From assembly GCA_028875075.1 (NCBI GenBank), contig JAPPGF010000031.1, positions 104,294 through 168,293 of the forward strand: DNA of 64,000 nucleotides. The letters are read 5' to 3'. This DNA is from Gemmatimonadota bacterium (GTDB lineage: Bacteria > Gemmatimonadota > Gemmatimonadetes > Longimicrobiales > Gaopeijiaceae). This document shows, one piece after another, positions 25,892-35,095 of the stretch. How positions within the stretch are numbered: position 1 is the stretch's first letter; each line of letters opens with the position of its first letter. The notes below the pieces were generated by a model that made no database searches, was not told where the DNA came from, and worked only from the letters and a program-made list of their open reading frames with translations. The position numbers were made by a program, and so were the translations under genes.

Positions 25892-27681
25892 GGCACACCC
25901 GCCGAGCCGTGCGCGCGCAGGCTCGGTTCAGATTCACGGAGCGGGTCCTCCTCCGATGGCTCGCTAGGTCGGAAATCCAGGACACGCGCCCGGACACGCT
26001 CCCTGCCTCTCCAGTGGTCGAAGACGAGATGGAAGACCAAGTCCACGGGGCCAGCGCGCAGAGCCTCCGGCGGGTGGCGCTCGGCCAGGCCGAAGCCGAT
26101 GCCGTCCAGGCGCACGACGCCCTTGCGGACCTTGACGCGGAGGTGGCCGCGGCCCACGACCTCGGCGGCGAGGACTCGAGCCTCGCGCAGGAGAAAGATC
26201 GGTCGCGGATTGCCGATCCCGTGCGGTCCCGCGTACCTGAGCGCGTTGACGAACCCCCGCTCAACCGCGCGCTGCGGCAATTCGAGGTCGATGCGCAACC
26301 GGGGACGCAACTCCCGCCCCTCGAGCCGCGAGCGGGCCTCGTGCGCGAATGCCTCCCTGAAAGCGGGAAGCGCGGTTGCGCTCAATTCCATCCCGGCCGC
26401 CTGGGCGTGTCCGCCGAACCGCTCCAGGTGCTGGGCGCAAGCGGCGATGGCTTCGTGGAGATCGAAGCCCGGAATCGAACGGGCGCTCCCGCGCCCGCGC
26501 CCGCCGTCGAGCGCGACCATCACCACGGGCCGGTGGATGCACTCGACCACGCGCGAGGCGGCGATCCCGATCACGCCGGGATGCCATCCCTCGGCGGCCA
26601 GCACCACGCCGTAGTCGCGATCCGGATCGAAGTCTTCGGCGAGTAGCTGAAGCGCATGCTCCAGCGTGCGGCGGTCCTCGGCCTGCCGCTCGCGGTTCTC
26701 CTCCTCGAGCACTCCCGCGAGCTGGTCGGCCTCGTCGGGATCCCCGCTGAGGAGCAGACGCAACGCGCGCGTCGCGTCACCCATGCGGCCGACTGCGTTG
26801 ATCCGAGGTGCAAGCGTGAACCCCACCTGCCCGGCCTCGAGCGGGGCGTGCTCGAGGCCCTCCTCGACACCCGTCACGCGAAGGAGTGAGAGCAGGCCCG
26901 GTTTGTCCGTGCGCGCGAGGGCCCGTAGGCCGTAGCGCACGAGTACACGGTTCTCTCCCTCGAGTGGCACGAGGTCGGCCACTGTGGCCAAGGCGACGAG
27001 GTCGAGATGGGCGAGCAGGCTTTCCTCGGGCCGGCCGCAACGCGTAGCGAGCAGGCAGGAGAGCTTCCAGGCGACACCCGTCCCGCACAGCCCCCGCTCC
27101 GGGTAGGTCGAATCGGTACGCGCAGGATTGACCACGGCCACGGCGGGAGGCAACTCGGGGCCGGGGAGGTGATGGTCGGTCACGACGACGTCGATTCCCT
27201 CCTGGCCGGCGCGCCGGATCCATTCGTTGGCGAGCACGCCGCAGTCGACTGTCAGAATCAATCGGGCTCCCGCGTCGCGGGCTGCCGCGAGTCCGGCCGC
27301 GCCGAAATCGTATCCGTCCTTCAAGCGATGGGGCACGAACGGGACGACCCGAGCTCCGAGCGAGCCCAGGACCCTCGTGAAGAGGGCCACGCCGCAGACT
27401 CCGTCGACGTCGTAGTCGCCGTGGACCAAGATGCTCTCACCCGCGCGGATCGCCCCGAGGATCCGATCGACCGCCCGGGGAGCGTCCGGAAGCAGGGCTG
27501 GGGAGTGGAGGTGACTGAGCAGGGGCCGGAGGAAATCGCGAACGCACTGCGGACGCTCGAATCCCCGCTGCACGAGCAAGGCGAGGAGGGTAGGATCGAG
27601 CTCGAGCTCGGCCGCTAGCGCCGCGACTCGCCCGGGGTCGGGCGCCTCGGGCAGGACCCAGCGGGGTTTCACGGGCTGCAC
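25888..27681 (-). CDS. recJ: Single-stranded-DNA-specific exonuclease RecJ
   Basis: 5'-3' exonuclease on single-stranded DNA, acting in recombination and mismatch repair. 597 residues. DHH-family motifs: ILVHGDYDVDGVCG (motif I), VTDHHLPGPELP (DHH, motif III), and the DHHA1 part with FGGHAQAAGMEL (GGH motif). The C-terminal OB-like region (about 470-560) holds LRYAGPHGIGNPRPIF. Sits between the zinc-ribbon protein and rsmD in a repair/replication operon; 4-base overlap with rsmD. Confidence 0.95.
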   Translation of the reverse strand: MQPVKPRWVLPEAPDPGRVAALAAELELDPTLLALLVQRGFERPQCVRDFLRPLLSHLHSPALLPDAPRAVDRILGAIRAGESILVHGDYDVDGVCGVALFTRVLGSLGARVVPFVPHRLKDGYDFGAAGLAAARDAGARLILTVDCGVLANEWIRRAGQEGIDVVVTDHHLPGPELPPAVAVVNPARTDSTYPERGLCGTGVAWKLSCLLATRCGRPEESLLAHLDLVALATVADLVPLEGENRVLVRYGLRALARTDKPGLLSLLRVTGVEEGLEHAPLEAGQVGFTLAPRINAVGRMGDATRALRLLLSGDPDEADQLAGVLEEENRERQAEDRRTLEHALQLLAEDFDPDRDYGVVLAAEGWHPGVIGIAASRVVECIHRPVVMVALDGGRGRGSARSIPGFDLHEAIAACAQHLERFGGHAQAAGMELSATALPAFREAFAHEARSRLEGRELRPRLRIDLELPQRAVERGFVNALRYAGPHGIGNPRPIFLLREARVLAAEVVGRGHLRVKVRKGVVRLDGIGFGLAERHPPEALRAGPVDLVFHLVFDHWRGRERVRARVLDFRPSEPSEEDPLRESEPSLRAHGSAGVP

Positions 27682-27706
27682 GCGGCCAAGCAGAGCCCGC
27701 GCCGAT

Positions 27707-28435
27707 TCACTCCTGGTCGTCCGGCGGCTCGGGGGCCGTGAGAATCACACCACACGCCTGGCAACGCACGAGGTCCGTCCCGTGTTGCACTTCATTCTGG
27801 ACCTGAAGCGGCATCACGCTGAAGCAGTGACCGCATGCACCGTCGTGGGTCAATTCGGACACCGCCTGCCGACCCGTGCGTCCGCGAATCCCCTGGTAGA
27901 GGGAGAGCTGACGGGGATCGACGCTGCGTGAGAAATCTTCGCGCTTTGCCCTGAGCTCCGTGATCTCGGCGAGCACTCCCTCGCGCGCACGGATCAACTC
28001 TTGGCGGCGCGGCTCGACGCTGGCTCGCGCCTCGCCGAGCTTCGCCTCCTGCTCTCCCAGCCGGATCTCGAGCTTACGGATCTGATCCAGCAGCGTGAGG
28101 GCGTCCTGTTCCTCGTCGTCGAGCGTGCGGCGAACCATCTCGAGCTCCGCCGTCACCGCGGCTTCCTCGCGTACGTTGCGCACCATGTTGAGACGATCTT
28201 GCAGCATTCGCGTGCGATTGCGCTTCTCGTCCGCTGAGAGCTCGTGGCGCCGTTCGTCGAGGCGCATCTCCTGTAGGCGCGTTCGAGTCGCGGTCGCTTC
28301 GCTTTCAAGCTCCAGCGCGGGCCCGTCGACGTCCTCGAGCTGAGGGAGAAACGCCTCCGCGCGTCGCTCCGCATCCCGGATCTGCTTGTCGAGGCGCTGC
28401 AATTCCCTCAGTGCCGTAGTCGTGCTCTGGCTCAT
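27707..28435 (-). CDS. Coiled-coil protein with C-terminal C4 zinc ribbon
   Basis: 242 residues. About 180 residues of heptad-rich helix (from LQRLDKQIRDAERRAEAF to EITELRAKREDF) precede a zinc ribbon with ligands in CGHCFSVMP and RCQACGVIL. This matches the CdsZ/Cdc-like 'zinc ribbon domain-containing protein' family widely found beside dnaG or recJ; its role is not firmly established. The start overlaps the dnaG stop by 4 bases and a 25-base gap separates it from recJ. Confidence 0.85.
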   Translation of the reverse strand: MSQSTTTALRELQRLDKQIRDAERRAEAFLPQLEDVDGPALELESEATATRTRLQEMRLDERRHELSADEKRNRTRMLQDRLNMVRNVREEAAVTAELEMVRRTLDDEEQDALTLLDQIRKLEIRLGEQEAKLGEARASVEPRRQELIRAREGVLAEITELRAKREDFSRSVDPRQLSLYQGIRGRTGRQAVSELTHDGACGHCFSVMPLQVQNEVQHGTDLVRCQACGVILTAPEPPDDQE

Positions 28436-30318
28436 CCCGTCCTTTCCGTTGAGTTTCTCGATTCACGCTTCTGCGGATCTGCCAATCTGCGGGCGGCGTG
28501 CGACCATCCCAATCCGATCTCGCGCGCCTCGCGTGCGACCCTGGCTTTCTCGACGGCCAGGGCCTGCTTTTCGGCCTCGTCGGTCGATGCGCTCATGAGC
28601 GCGTCCAGCTCGTGGCGGCGCCGCTCGAGGCCGGTGAGCCGGAGCTGAGCGAGCGCGTCGTTGAACACGCGCTCGGGGTGCAACAACCCCTCGCGATCGT
28701 CCAGCAGCGCCTCCAATCGCCGCGCGGCCTCGTGATCCATGTCCGGCGGTGTCCGTGCCAGCTCGGGATCGTCCAAAAACGCCTGGAAGATGCGCCGCCA
28801 CGCCGGATCCGTGAAGTCCTCGGGTCCGATGTGTCGAAGGAGCGCCTCGAGGCGCTCCTGCCGGCGTTCGCGATCACACGCGATGATCTGAACGAGCGCT
28901 CGCTCGGCGCCGAGGACCGGCGGAGCCCCACCGATGGAGGCGTCGCGGGCTGGATCTCGCTCGGCCCCGCCGCGGGGCGCCGGTCCGCGCGACGCGTGCG
29001 GACGTCGAAGGGCGGCGCGATCCAGTTCGGCCTCGAGTGTCTCGCGACGGATGCCGGTGCGCTCCGCCACCCGCGACACGTAAAGATCACGCAACGTCGG
29101 ATCCGCAGCGGCGCGCACGGTGGGCAGGAGCTTGTCCAGCGCGCGTTGCGTGCCGTCGATCGAGCTGAAGTAGTTGTGCTGCTGCAGCATCTGGAGTTTG
29201 CAGTCGAGCACGTCGACGGCCTGATCGAGGTAGTGCGATAGTCCGCCAGCACCCTGCTTGCGGACCAGAGTGTCCGGGTCCTCGCCCGCGGGCAGCGTCA
29301 CGACGGCCGGATGGAGCCCGTGGGCAAGCAGCACGTCGCCGCTGCGGAATGTAGCCCGGAACCCGGAATCGTCACTGTCAAACAACAGCAACACGCGCTT
29401 CGTGTAGCGCGCCAGCAGCTCGACCTGCGCGCTGGTGAGCGACGTGCCGAGCGGCGCCACCACGTTCTCGAATCCGGCGGCCGCGAGGCTGACGACGTCC
29501 ATGTAGCCCTCGACGACGATCGCGAGCTTCGCACGCCGTATCGCGTGCTTCGCCCGACCCAATCCGTACAACACCTCGCCCTTTTGGTAGATCGGTGTCT
29601 CGGACGTATTCACGTACTTGGCGGGCTCCCTTCCGCTGCCCCGACCGACGCCGCCGGTGCCGAGCACGCGCCCGCCGAATGCCGCCACACGCTCGCGGTC
29701 CTCGATGGGAAACATGATGCGGTGGCGGAATCGGTCGTACGGTTCCGGCGCTCGCTCGCTCGTCGTGAGGAGTCCGACCTCGAGCATGAGCGCGTCGGAG
29801 ATTCCGTGCGCAGCGGCCGCGTCCCTGAGCAACCGCCAATCGTCGGGCGCATAGCCTAGCCCGAAGCGCTCTGCAGTGTCGTCGTCGATGCCGCGGTGGC
29901 TCAGGTAGTCGCGCGCGTCGCGGCCCACCTCGGGCTCGAGCAGCATGCGGCGGTAGAAGTCCTTCGCGAACGCGTTCGCCTCGTAGTGTGCGCGAAAGGG
30001 ATCCTCCTCGGCTTCACTGCCCCGGCTCACCTCATGGACCTCCACGCCGGAACGGACGGCTACGTACTTGACGGCCTCGACGAAGTCCAGGCCGAGGCGC
30101 TTCATGACGAACGAGAACACGTCGCCCGACTCGCCGCAGCCGAAGCACTTGAAGAAGCCCTTTGCCGGCACGACGTAGAAGCTCGGCGTGCGCTCGTCGT
30201 GGAAGGGGCAGTTCGCCTTGAGGTCCTTCCCGGATTGCTTGAGCGGGACCAGTTCGCCGATCACTTCGACGAGGTCCGCGCGCGCGCGCACTTCCTCGAC
30301 CTGTGCGTCCGGAATCAC
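28432..30318 (-). CDS. dnaG: DNA primase
   Basis: Makes RNA primers for replication. 628 residues from the GTG at 30318 (VIPDAQVEEVRARADLV), with GAAGGGCGG before it; the longer frame to 30792 overlaps mutS2 and lacks primase features. Domains: CHC2 zinc finger (CPFHDERTPSFYV ... CFGCGESGDVF, about 38-72), the N-terminal core, Toprim (LAIVVEGYMDVVSLAAAG, and DSDDSGFRA for the metal site, about 255-330), then a DnaB-binding C-terminal helical part. Follows mutS2 by 97 bases. Confidence 0.96.
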   Translation of the reverse strand: MIPDAQVEEVRARADLVEVIGELVPLKQSGKDLKANCPFHDERTPSFYVVPAKGFFKCFGCGESGDVFSFVMKRLGLDFVEAVKYVAVRSGVEVHEVSRGSEAEEDPFRAHYEANAFAKDFYRRMLLEPEVGRDARDYLSHRGIDDDTAERFGLGYAPDDWRLLRDAAAAHGISDALMLEVGLLTTSERAPEPYDRFRHRIMFPIEDRERVAAFGGRVLGTGGVGRGSGREPAKYVNTSETPIYQKGEVLYGLGRAKHAIRRAKLAIVVEGYMDVVSLAAAGFENVVAPLGTSLTSAQVELLARYTKRVLLLFDSDDSGFRATFRSGDVLLAHGLHPAVVTLPAGEDPDTLVRKQGAGGLSHYLDQAVDVLDCKLQMLQQHNYFSSIDGTQRALDKLLPTVRAAADPTLRDLYVSRVAERTGIRRETLEAELDRAALRRPHASRGPAPRGGAERDPARDASIGGAPPVLGAERALVQIIACDRERRQERLEALLRHIGPEDFTDPAWRRIFQAFLDDPELARTPPDMDHEAARRLEALLDDREGLLHPERVFNDALAQLRLTGLERRRHELDALMSASTDEAEKQALAVEKARVAREAREIGLGWSHAARRLADPQKRESRNSTERTG

Positions 30319-30415
30319 GTCGGGCCGCCCTTCGGAAGACGATGACGGCAGTCCCCGAGCCCGCGGCACGGCGGGCGCTCCGTGCGAGCCCGGCGGGAGC
30401 ACCTGGGACGCAGGC

Positions 30416-32842
30416 TCATGCGTCGTCCGCGACGCGGGCGACGGTGACACCCGAACCGCCCTCGCCATGCAACCCGAGCCTGAACTCGCGGACCCGGCGA
30501 TCGGCCCGAAGCAGTTCCCGGACACGCTTTCGCACGGCTCCCGTCCCCTTGCCGTGGACAATGCGCAGCTCCGACAGCTCGGCGAGCACCACCCCGTCGA
30601 GCGCGCGGGCCAGCTCGAGATCGACCTGCTCGACCCGGAGCCCCCGCAAGTCGACCTCGGCGCCCTGATGCGTCTCGGGCACGGCCGCGCGGGCGGTCGC
30701 AGAGGCGGGTCCGCTCGCCACCGCTGTGTTCCGCCGCGGGCGCTCACCGGGCGATGACCGCACCGCGCTGGCCTCTGCCTGGAGAGGCTCAAGCGACTCG
30801 ACGGGCACCTCCATGCGGAGGGCTCGCACTTCCACGAGCGCGCGGCGGTCTTTCAGCTCCACGACCACTCCGGTCGTACCACCCGGCAGCTGAACGCGCC
30901 GGCCGGGCGTCAGCTCCGGGGCCGTGGGCACCTCCGGCGCCTCGGCCTTGAGATCGCGCTGCAGGCGTGCGGCCTGCTCGACGCGCGCGCGCGCGCGGCG
31001 GCCCGCCTCCTCCAGTACCTTCGCATCAGTGGCGGCGCGCAGCTCGCGGATGGCCTCCTCCACCTCGCCACGCGCTTCCATGAGCAGGCGGCGCGCCTCC
31101 TCGCGGGCCCGACGCCCTGCGATGAGTTCCTGGCGACGCAGCTCCGCCTCTCGCGCTTGCAGCTCACTGCGCAAGCGCTCGGCCTCGGCTCGCTCGCGGT
31201 CCAGGGAAGCGACCAGCGCGGTCGCCTCCTTCTCCTGGCGCTCGAGCGCTTCCAGCAGCTCTTCGACGCTCGCTCCTTCGGCCGATCGATGGTCCTCCGC
31301 ATGGGCGAGCACCGCCGCCGGCAAGCCGAGGCGGCGCGCGATCGCGAGCCCGTAACTCCGGCCCGGGCGGCCCTTGAGCAGCCGATAGGTGGGTTCTAGC
31401 CGTGCCGGGTCAAACTGAAGCGACGCGTTGACGACGCCGCTGTCCTCCGTGTCCAGTGACTTCAGCGCACCCAGGTGCGATGTCGTGATACAGAGGGCAC
31501 CCCTCGCGACGAGCGCCTCGAGGACCGCCCGAGCCAGTGCCGCCCCCTCCGCCGGGTCGGTGCCGGTTCCCATCTCGTCGATCAGGACCAGACTCGCGCC
31601 GTCCGCCCGGGCGAGGATCTCCTTCACGTTCTCCAAGTGCGCCGAGAACGTCGACAAACTGCCGGCGATCGACTGCTCGTCACCGATGTCCGCGAAGATC
31701 TCGCGAAAGAGCGGCAGGCGCGTACCCTTCCGCACCGGAGGAACCACGCCCGCTTGTGCCAGCGCGGCGATCAGGCCGATGGCCTTGAGCAGGACGCTCT
31801 TGCCGCCCGTATTCGGTCCCGACACGACCAGGGCACGCTCGCCCGGAGCGAGCGCGAGATCGAAGGGCACGACATCGCGCGCGGCCTCGGTGTCGGCGTG
31901 TGCGAGAAGCAGGGGGTGGCGCCCCCCCTCAATGACGAGTTCCCCGCTTCCCGGATCGAGCATTTCGGGCGCATCCGCGTGCCACGCCAGTGCGACGCGT
32001 GCACGGGCCTGCAGCGAATCGAAGTCCACGAGCGCGGCGTGCGAGCGGGCCAGGGCCTCGCGGTCCGAGGCCAGACGGGCGCTGAGGACTCCGAGGGCCC
32101 GGCGGATCTCGCGCTGCTCGGCCCGCTCCAGATCGCGCAGTTCGTTCATGCGAGCCATGGCGAGCGGAGGCTCCACGAAAACGGTCGCACCCGTGGCCGA
32201 CTCGTCGTGCACGACGCCACCGACGTCGCCCTTGCCCCCGCGCCGTACGGGAATCACGTAGCGACCTTCGCGGACCGTGACCGAGGCGTCAGGGACGGAG
32301 ATTCGGGCCGGGAGAGAGCGCATGTACGCTTCCAGTTCGCCGACGATGCGGGCGTGTGCCTTCCGCAGCTCGCCGCGGATATCCTTGAGTTGACGGCTGG
32401 CGCCGTCGAGCACGCGACCCTCGTCGTCCACGCTGCGCTCGATGGCCGCCTCGGCCGATCGATCTTCGTGGAGCAGGTCCGGCGTTGAGCTCAGGGCCGA
32501 ATAGCGCCCCCTCGTGGCGGCCAAACCGCGTGCGAGCTCGCGACCAGAGGCGAGCAAGGCGCCGATCGCCACGAGCTCCAGCGGCTCGAGCACCGCGCCT
32601 GGAACGGACAGTCGCTCGAGCGCGCTCCCCGCGTCCGGGACGGCCGGCATCCCCCACCCGGGATGGTCGGACACGAATCGCTGCGTCTCGGACACGCGTC
32701 CAAGCTCGCGGCGCACCGCATCGCGGTTGCTCGACGGAAGGCGAGCCTCGATCGCGGCGCGACCCAGGGGGCTGGCTGCATAACCGCCCACCACAGCGAG
32801 CACGGGGCCGAGCTCGAGCACCTCCAGCGCGTGCGCGCTCAC
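30416..32842 (-). CDS. mutS2: MutS2 ATPase/nuclease with Smr domain
   Basis: MutS-family ATPase. Known members suppress recombination or rescue stalled ribosomes; here only the family is certain. 808 residues from the GTG at 32842, preceded by GGGGGAGGA. Features: N-terminal core (VLELGPVLAVVGGYA), the clamp coiled coil, Walker A VVSGPNTGGKSVLLKAIG, Walker B SLVLIDEMGTGTDPAEGAAL, long coiled region (about 510-640), KOW-like segment (PGRRVQLPGGTTGVVVEL) and the C-terminal Smr domain with VDLRGLRVE and LRIVHGKGTGAVR. Confidence 0.95.
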   Translation of the reverse strand: MSAHALEVLELGPVLAVVGGYAASPLGRAAIEARLPSSNRDAVRRELGRVSETQRFVSDHPGWGMPAVPDAGSALERLSVPGAVLEPLELVAIGALLASGRELARGLAATRGRYSALSSTPDLLHEDRSAEAAIERSVDDEGRVLDGASRQLKDIRGELRKAHARIVGELEAYMRSLPARISVPDASVTVREGRYVIPVRRGGKGDVGGVVHDESATGATVFVEPPLAMARMNELRDLERAEQREIRRALGVLSARLASDREALARSHAALVDFDSLQARARVALAWHADAPEMLDPGSGELVIEGGRHPLLLAHADTEAARDVVPFDLALAPGERALVVSGPNTGGKSVLLKAIGLIAALAQAGVVPPVRKGTRLPLFREIFADIGDEQSIAGSLSTFSAHLENVKEILARADGASLVLIDEMGTGTDPAEGAALARAVLEALVARGALCITTSHLGALKSLDTEDSGVVNASLQFDPARLEPTYRLLKGRPGRSYGLAIARRLGLPAAVLAHAEDHRSAEGASVEELLEALERQEKEATALVASLDRERAEAERLRSELQAREAELRRQELIAGRRAREEARRLLMEARGEVEEAIRELRAATDAKVLEEAGRRARARVEQAARLQRDLKAEAPEVPTAPELTPGRRVQLPGGTTGVVVELKDRRALVEVRALRMEVPVESLEPLQAEASAVRSSPGERPRRNTAVASGPASATARAAVPETHQGAEVDLRGLRVEQVDLELARALDGVVLAELSELRIVHGKGTGAVRKRVRELLRADRRVREFRLGLHGEGGSGVTVARVADDA

Positions 32843-33077
32843 GGTGAGGGATCCTCCCCCGACCCGTCCCCGGCGCGCTCGGGTCGCCGATGTTCGCGCA
32901 CAGGCCCGAAGGTGCGGGAGCCGATCGGGCGTCCGTGCCCGCCGCCGCCCGCGCGGGGCCGACACCACCTCGAAGCGAAACGGGCGCCGGCCCGAAGGCC
33001 CGCGCCCGCGCAGGGATAGCGAGTGACGGCGGAGGCGGTCGCCCCCGCGAGACAGCGGGCAGGGTCACGCCGCCCGG

Positions 33078-33376
33078 TCACGGGGCCAATTCCTCGCGGA
33101 CGATTCGGTTGGCGTCGCGCCCGTCGAAACGGCCCTCGATGCGGGGCATGATCCGCCTCATCACCGCGCCCATCTGGTCGGCGCTCCCGGCGACGTTTGA
33201 TCGCCCGCGCCCGCACGGGGACAACGTCGTCGCCCGACGCATCGCGGCCGTTTTTCGGTCTCGTGGTTCTTGAGCTCGGCGATGGCCGTCGACAGGACCA
33301 GCGTGCGGACCCGGTCTCGCGCTCTTGGGGCCTGATTCAGGTCCCTCCGAAGACGGTGCTTGAGTCTCTCAGCCAC
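33078..33376 (-). pseudogene. yqeY: Broken yqeY (GatB/YqeY-domain) gene: frameshift plus internal deletion
   Basis: Three frames together recall a YqeY protein (usual length ~148 residues). The GTG at 33376 begins MAERLKHRLRRDL ... STAIAELKNHE. The frame breaks at a run of five A (plus 33251-33255); with one A removed it continues GRDASGDDVVPVRARAIKRRRE, the conserved middle. A second frame change near 33195 then leads into AGSADQMGAVMRRIMPRIEGRFDGRDANRIVREELAP and a TGA, the normal C-terminus. About 55-60 residues between IKRRRE and the C-terminal part are missing. Either the gene is dead, or the assembly is wrong here. YqeY is thought to aid tRNA-dependent amidation, but this is not certain. 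Confidence 0.75.
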
Positions 33377-33397
33377 CCGGAAAAGCTAACCGGGCGC

Positions 33398-33748
33398 CTA
33401 TCCCGGCGGCCACCCCAGAGTGCGCCCGCCCAGCAGATGCAGGTGGATGTGGAAGACGGTCTGGCCCGCGGCGGCGCCGCAATTCATCACCAGCCGCCAG
33501 CCAGCCTCCTCGAGCCCTTCGGCGCGCGCCAGCTCCCGTGCCAGCAGATGCATTTCGCCGACGACTTCGCGGTGTGCGGGCTCAAGATCGTTCAGGGTCG
33601 CGATGTGGTCGCGAGGAATGATCAACACATGCGTCGGCGCCTGTGGCCTGATGTCGTGGAACGCGACCAGGCGCTGATCCTCGTGGACGATGTCGGCGGG
33701 GATGTCATGGGCGGCGATGCGGCAGAACAGACAGCTGGGATCACTCAC
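33398..33748 (-). CDS. HIT-family nucleotide hydrolase/transferase (HinT-like)
   Basis: Small purine-nucleotide phosphoramidase of the histidine-triad family, cytoplasmic. From the GTG at 33748 (VSDPSCLFCRI, with CCGGAG before it) there are 116 residues, the usual HinT size; an ATG at 33769 is the alternative. Motifs: CLFCRIAAHDIPADIV, VAFHDIRPQAPTHVLIIPRDHIATL, and the catalytic triad GQTVFHIHLHLLGGR. The yqeY remnant follows 22 bases downstream. Confidence 0.92.
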   Translation of the reverse strand: MSDPSCLFCRIAAHDIPADIVHEDQRLVAFHDIRPQAPTHVLIIPRDHIATLNDLEPAHREVVGEMHLLARELARAEGLEEAGWRLVMNCGAAAGQTVFHIHLHLLGGRTLGWPPG

Positions 33749-33942
33749 GTGTGGCTCCGGACCGGTCATCGTTCGGACGTGGCCAGGCCGCGCCCCGAAG
33801 TGGCGCAAAACTGGTGCGCCCGTTCCACGGCGGCAAATCCGGCCCGCCCACTCGTGGACGGCGTGCACCTCCAGCGAGTGGGCCCGGGCGGACTTCAGCT
33901 ACCGACCTCACGCTCGAGACGCGTGCAGCCCGTGTCCGGGGC

Positions 33943-35088
33943 TCACCCGCTGCCGAATGCTTCCTTGACGCGAGACCAAAAGCCCCTGCCCCCGTCGATT
34001 CGCTCGGGCGCCGGAGCCTCCGTCTTGCGGACCGATCGGTAGAGCTGTTCCTGCTCTGCGGTCAGGCGCTCCGGTATCCAGACCGTCACGCGCACCAGCT
34101 GATCGCCGCGTCGAGTGCCGCCCACTTCGGGAAGGCCCAATCCGCGGAGTCTCAGCAGCTCGCCGCTCTGCGTGCCGACGGGAATCCGCAAGGGCGCCGT
34201 ACCTTCCACGGTCGGAACGTCCACCTCATCGCCGAGCACGGCCTGCCCGACCGTGATCGGAAGCTCGTACAGCAGTTGCGTGCCTTCGCGCTGAAAGCGC
34301 GCGTCTTCGGTGACGTCGAGCATCACCACCAGGTCTCCACGCGGTCCTCCGCGCGGCCCCGCGTTCCCGCGGCCCCGCATCGTGATGAAATTCTCCGAGC
34401 TCACACCGGCGGGCACCTCCACTTCGACTTCGCTCGTCGCGCGGACCCGGCCTTCCCCGTGGCAACGCTGGCACGCCGAGTCGATGACCTCGCCCTGGCC
34501 ACGGCACGCCCGACAAGGCTGTACACTCACCATTTGCCCGAACACCGAACGCTGGACCAGACGCTCCTCGCCCGCCCCGTTGCAGGCGGCGCACCGGCGC
34601 GGCTGCGTGCCGGGCTCCGCTCCGGTGCCGGAGCACAGATCGCACGGACCGAGCGCCTGGACCTTGATCGTGCGCCGCACGCCGCGGACGATGTCGGCGA
34701 GAGTGAGCGGAATGCGCACGCGCAGATTCTGGCCGCGCGTGGGACCCTGGGTCCGGGTCCGGCCGCGGCCGCCCAAGATGTCACCGAGGCCACCGAATCC
34801 ACTGAAGTCGCGCATGAAGGTCTCGAGCGCGTCCGTGAAGTCGTATGCCTGCGGGCCGCCGCCGCTTCGCGCCAGCCCCGCTTCACCGAAGCGGTCGTAC
34901 ACCGACCGCTGCTCGGGATCGCTCAGCACTTCGTACGCGCGCGTGACCTCCTTGAAGCGCTCTTCCGCTTCTGGAGAGCCTTCGTTGCGGTCCGGATGGT
35001 ACTGGAGAGCGAGCTTGCGGTAGGCCCTCTTGATGTTGTCCCCGTCCGCGCCCCGCGAAACGCCCAAGACCTCGTAGAAATCGGCCAT
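33943..35088 (-). CDS. dnaJ: Chaperone protein DnaJ
   Basis: Co-chaperone that loads substrates on DnaK and stimulates its ATPase. 381 residues from ATG 35088, with AGAGGCGG in front. Domains: J domain (1-67; HPD motif in LQYHPDRNEG), Gly/Phe-rich linker (SGFGGLGDILGG), zinc domain with all four CxxCxGxG units (CDLCSGTG, CAACNGAG, CRACRGQG, CQRCHGEG), and the C-terminal substrate domain. Follows hrcA by 7 bases; no dnaK or grpE lies between or nearby. Confidence 0.96.
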   Translation of the reverse strand: MADFYEVLGVSRGADGDNIKRAYRKLALQYHPDRNEGSPEAEERFKEVTRAYEVLSDPEQRSVYDRFGEAGLARSGGGPQAYDFTDALETFMRDFSGFGGLGDILGGRGRTRTQGPTRGQNLRVRIPLTLADIVRGVRRTIKVQALGPCDLCSGTGAEPGTQPRRCAACNGAGEERLVQRSVFGQMVSVQPCRACRGQGEVIDSACQRCHGEGRVRATSEVEVEVPAGVSSENFITMRGRGNAGPRGGPRGDLVVMLDVTEDARFQREGTQLLYELPITVGQAVLGDEVDVPTVEGTAPLRIPVGTQSGELLRLRGLGLPEVGGTRRGDQLVRVTVWIPERLTAEQEQLYRSVRKTEAPAPERIDGGRGFWSRVKEAFGSG

Positions 35089-35095
35089 CCGCCTC

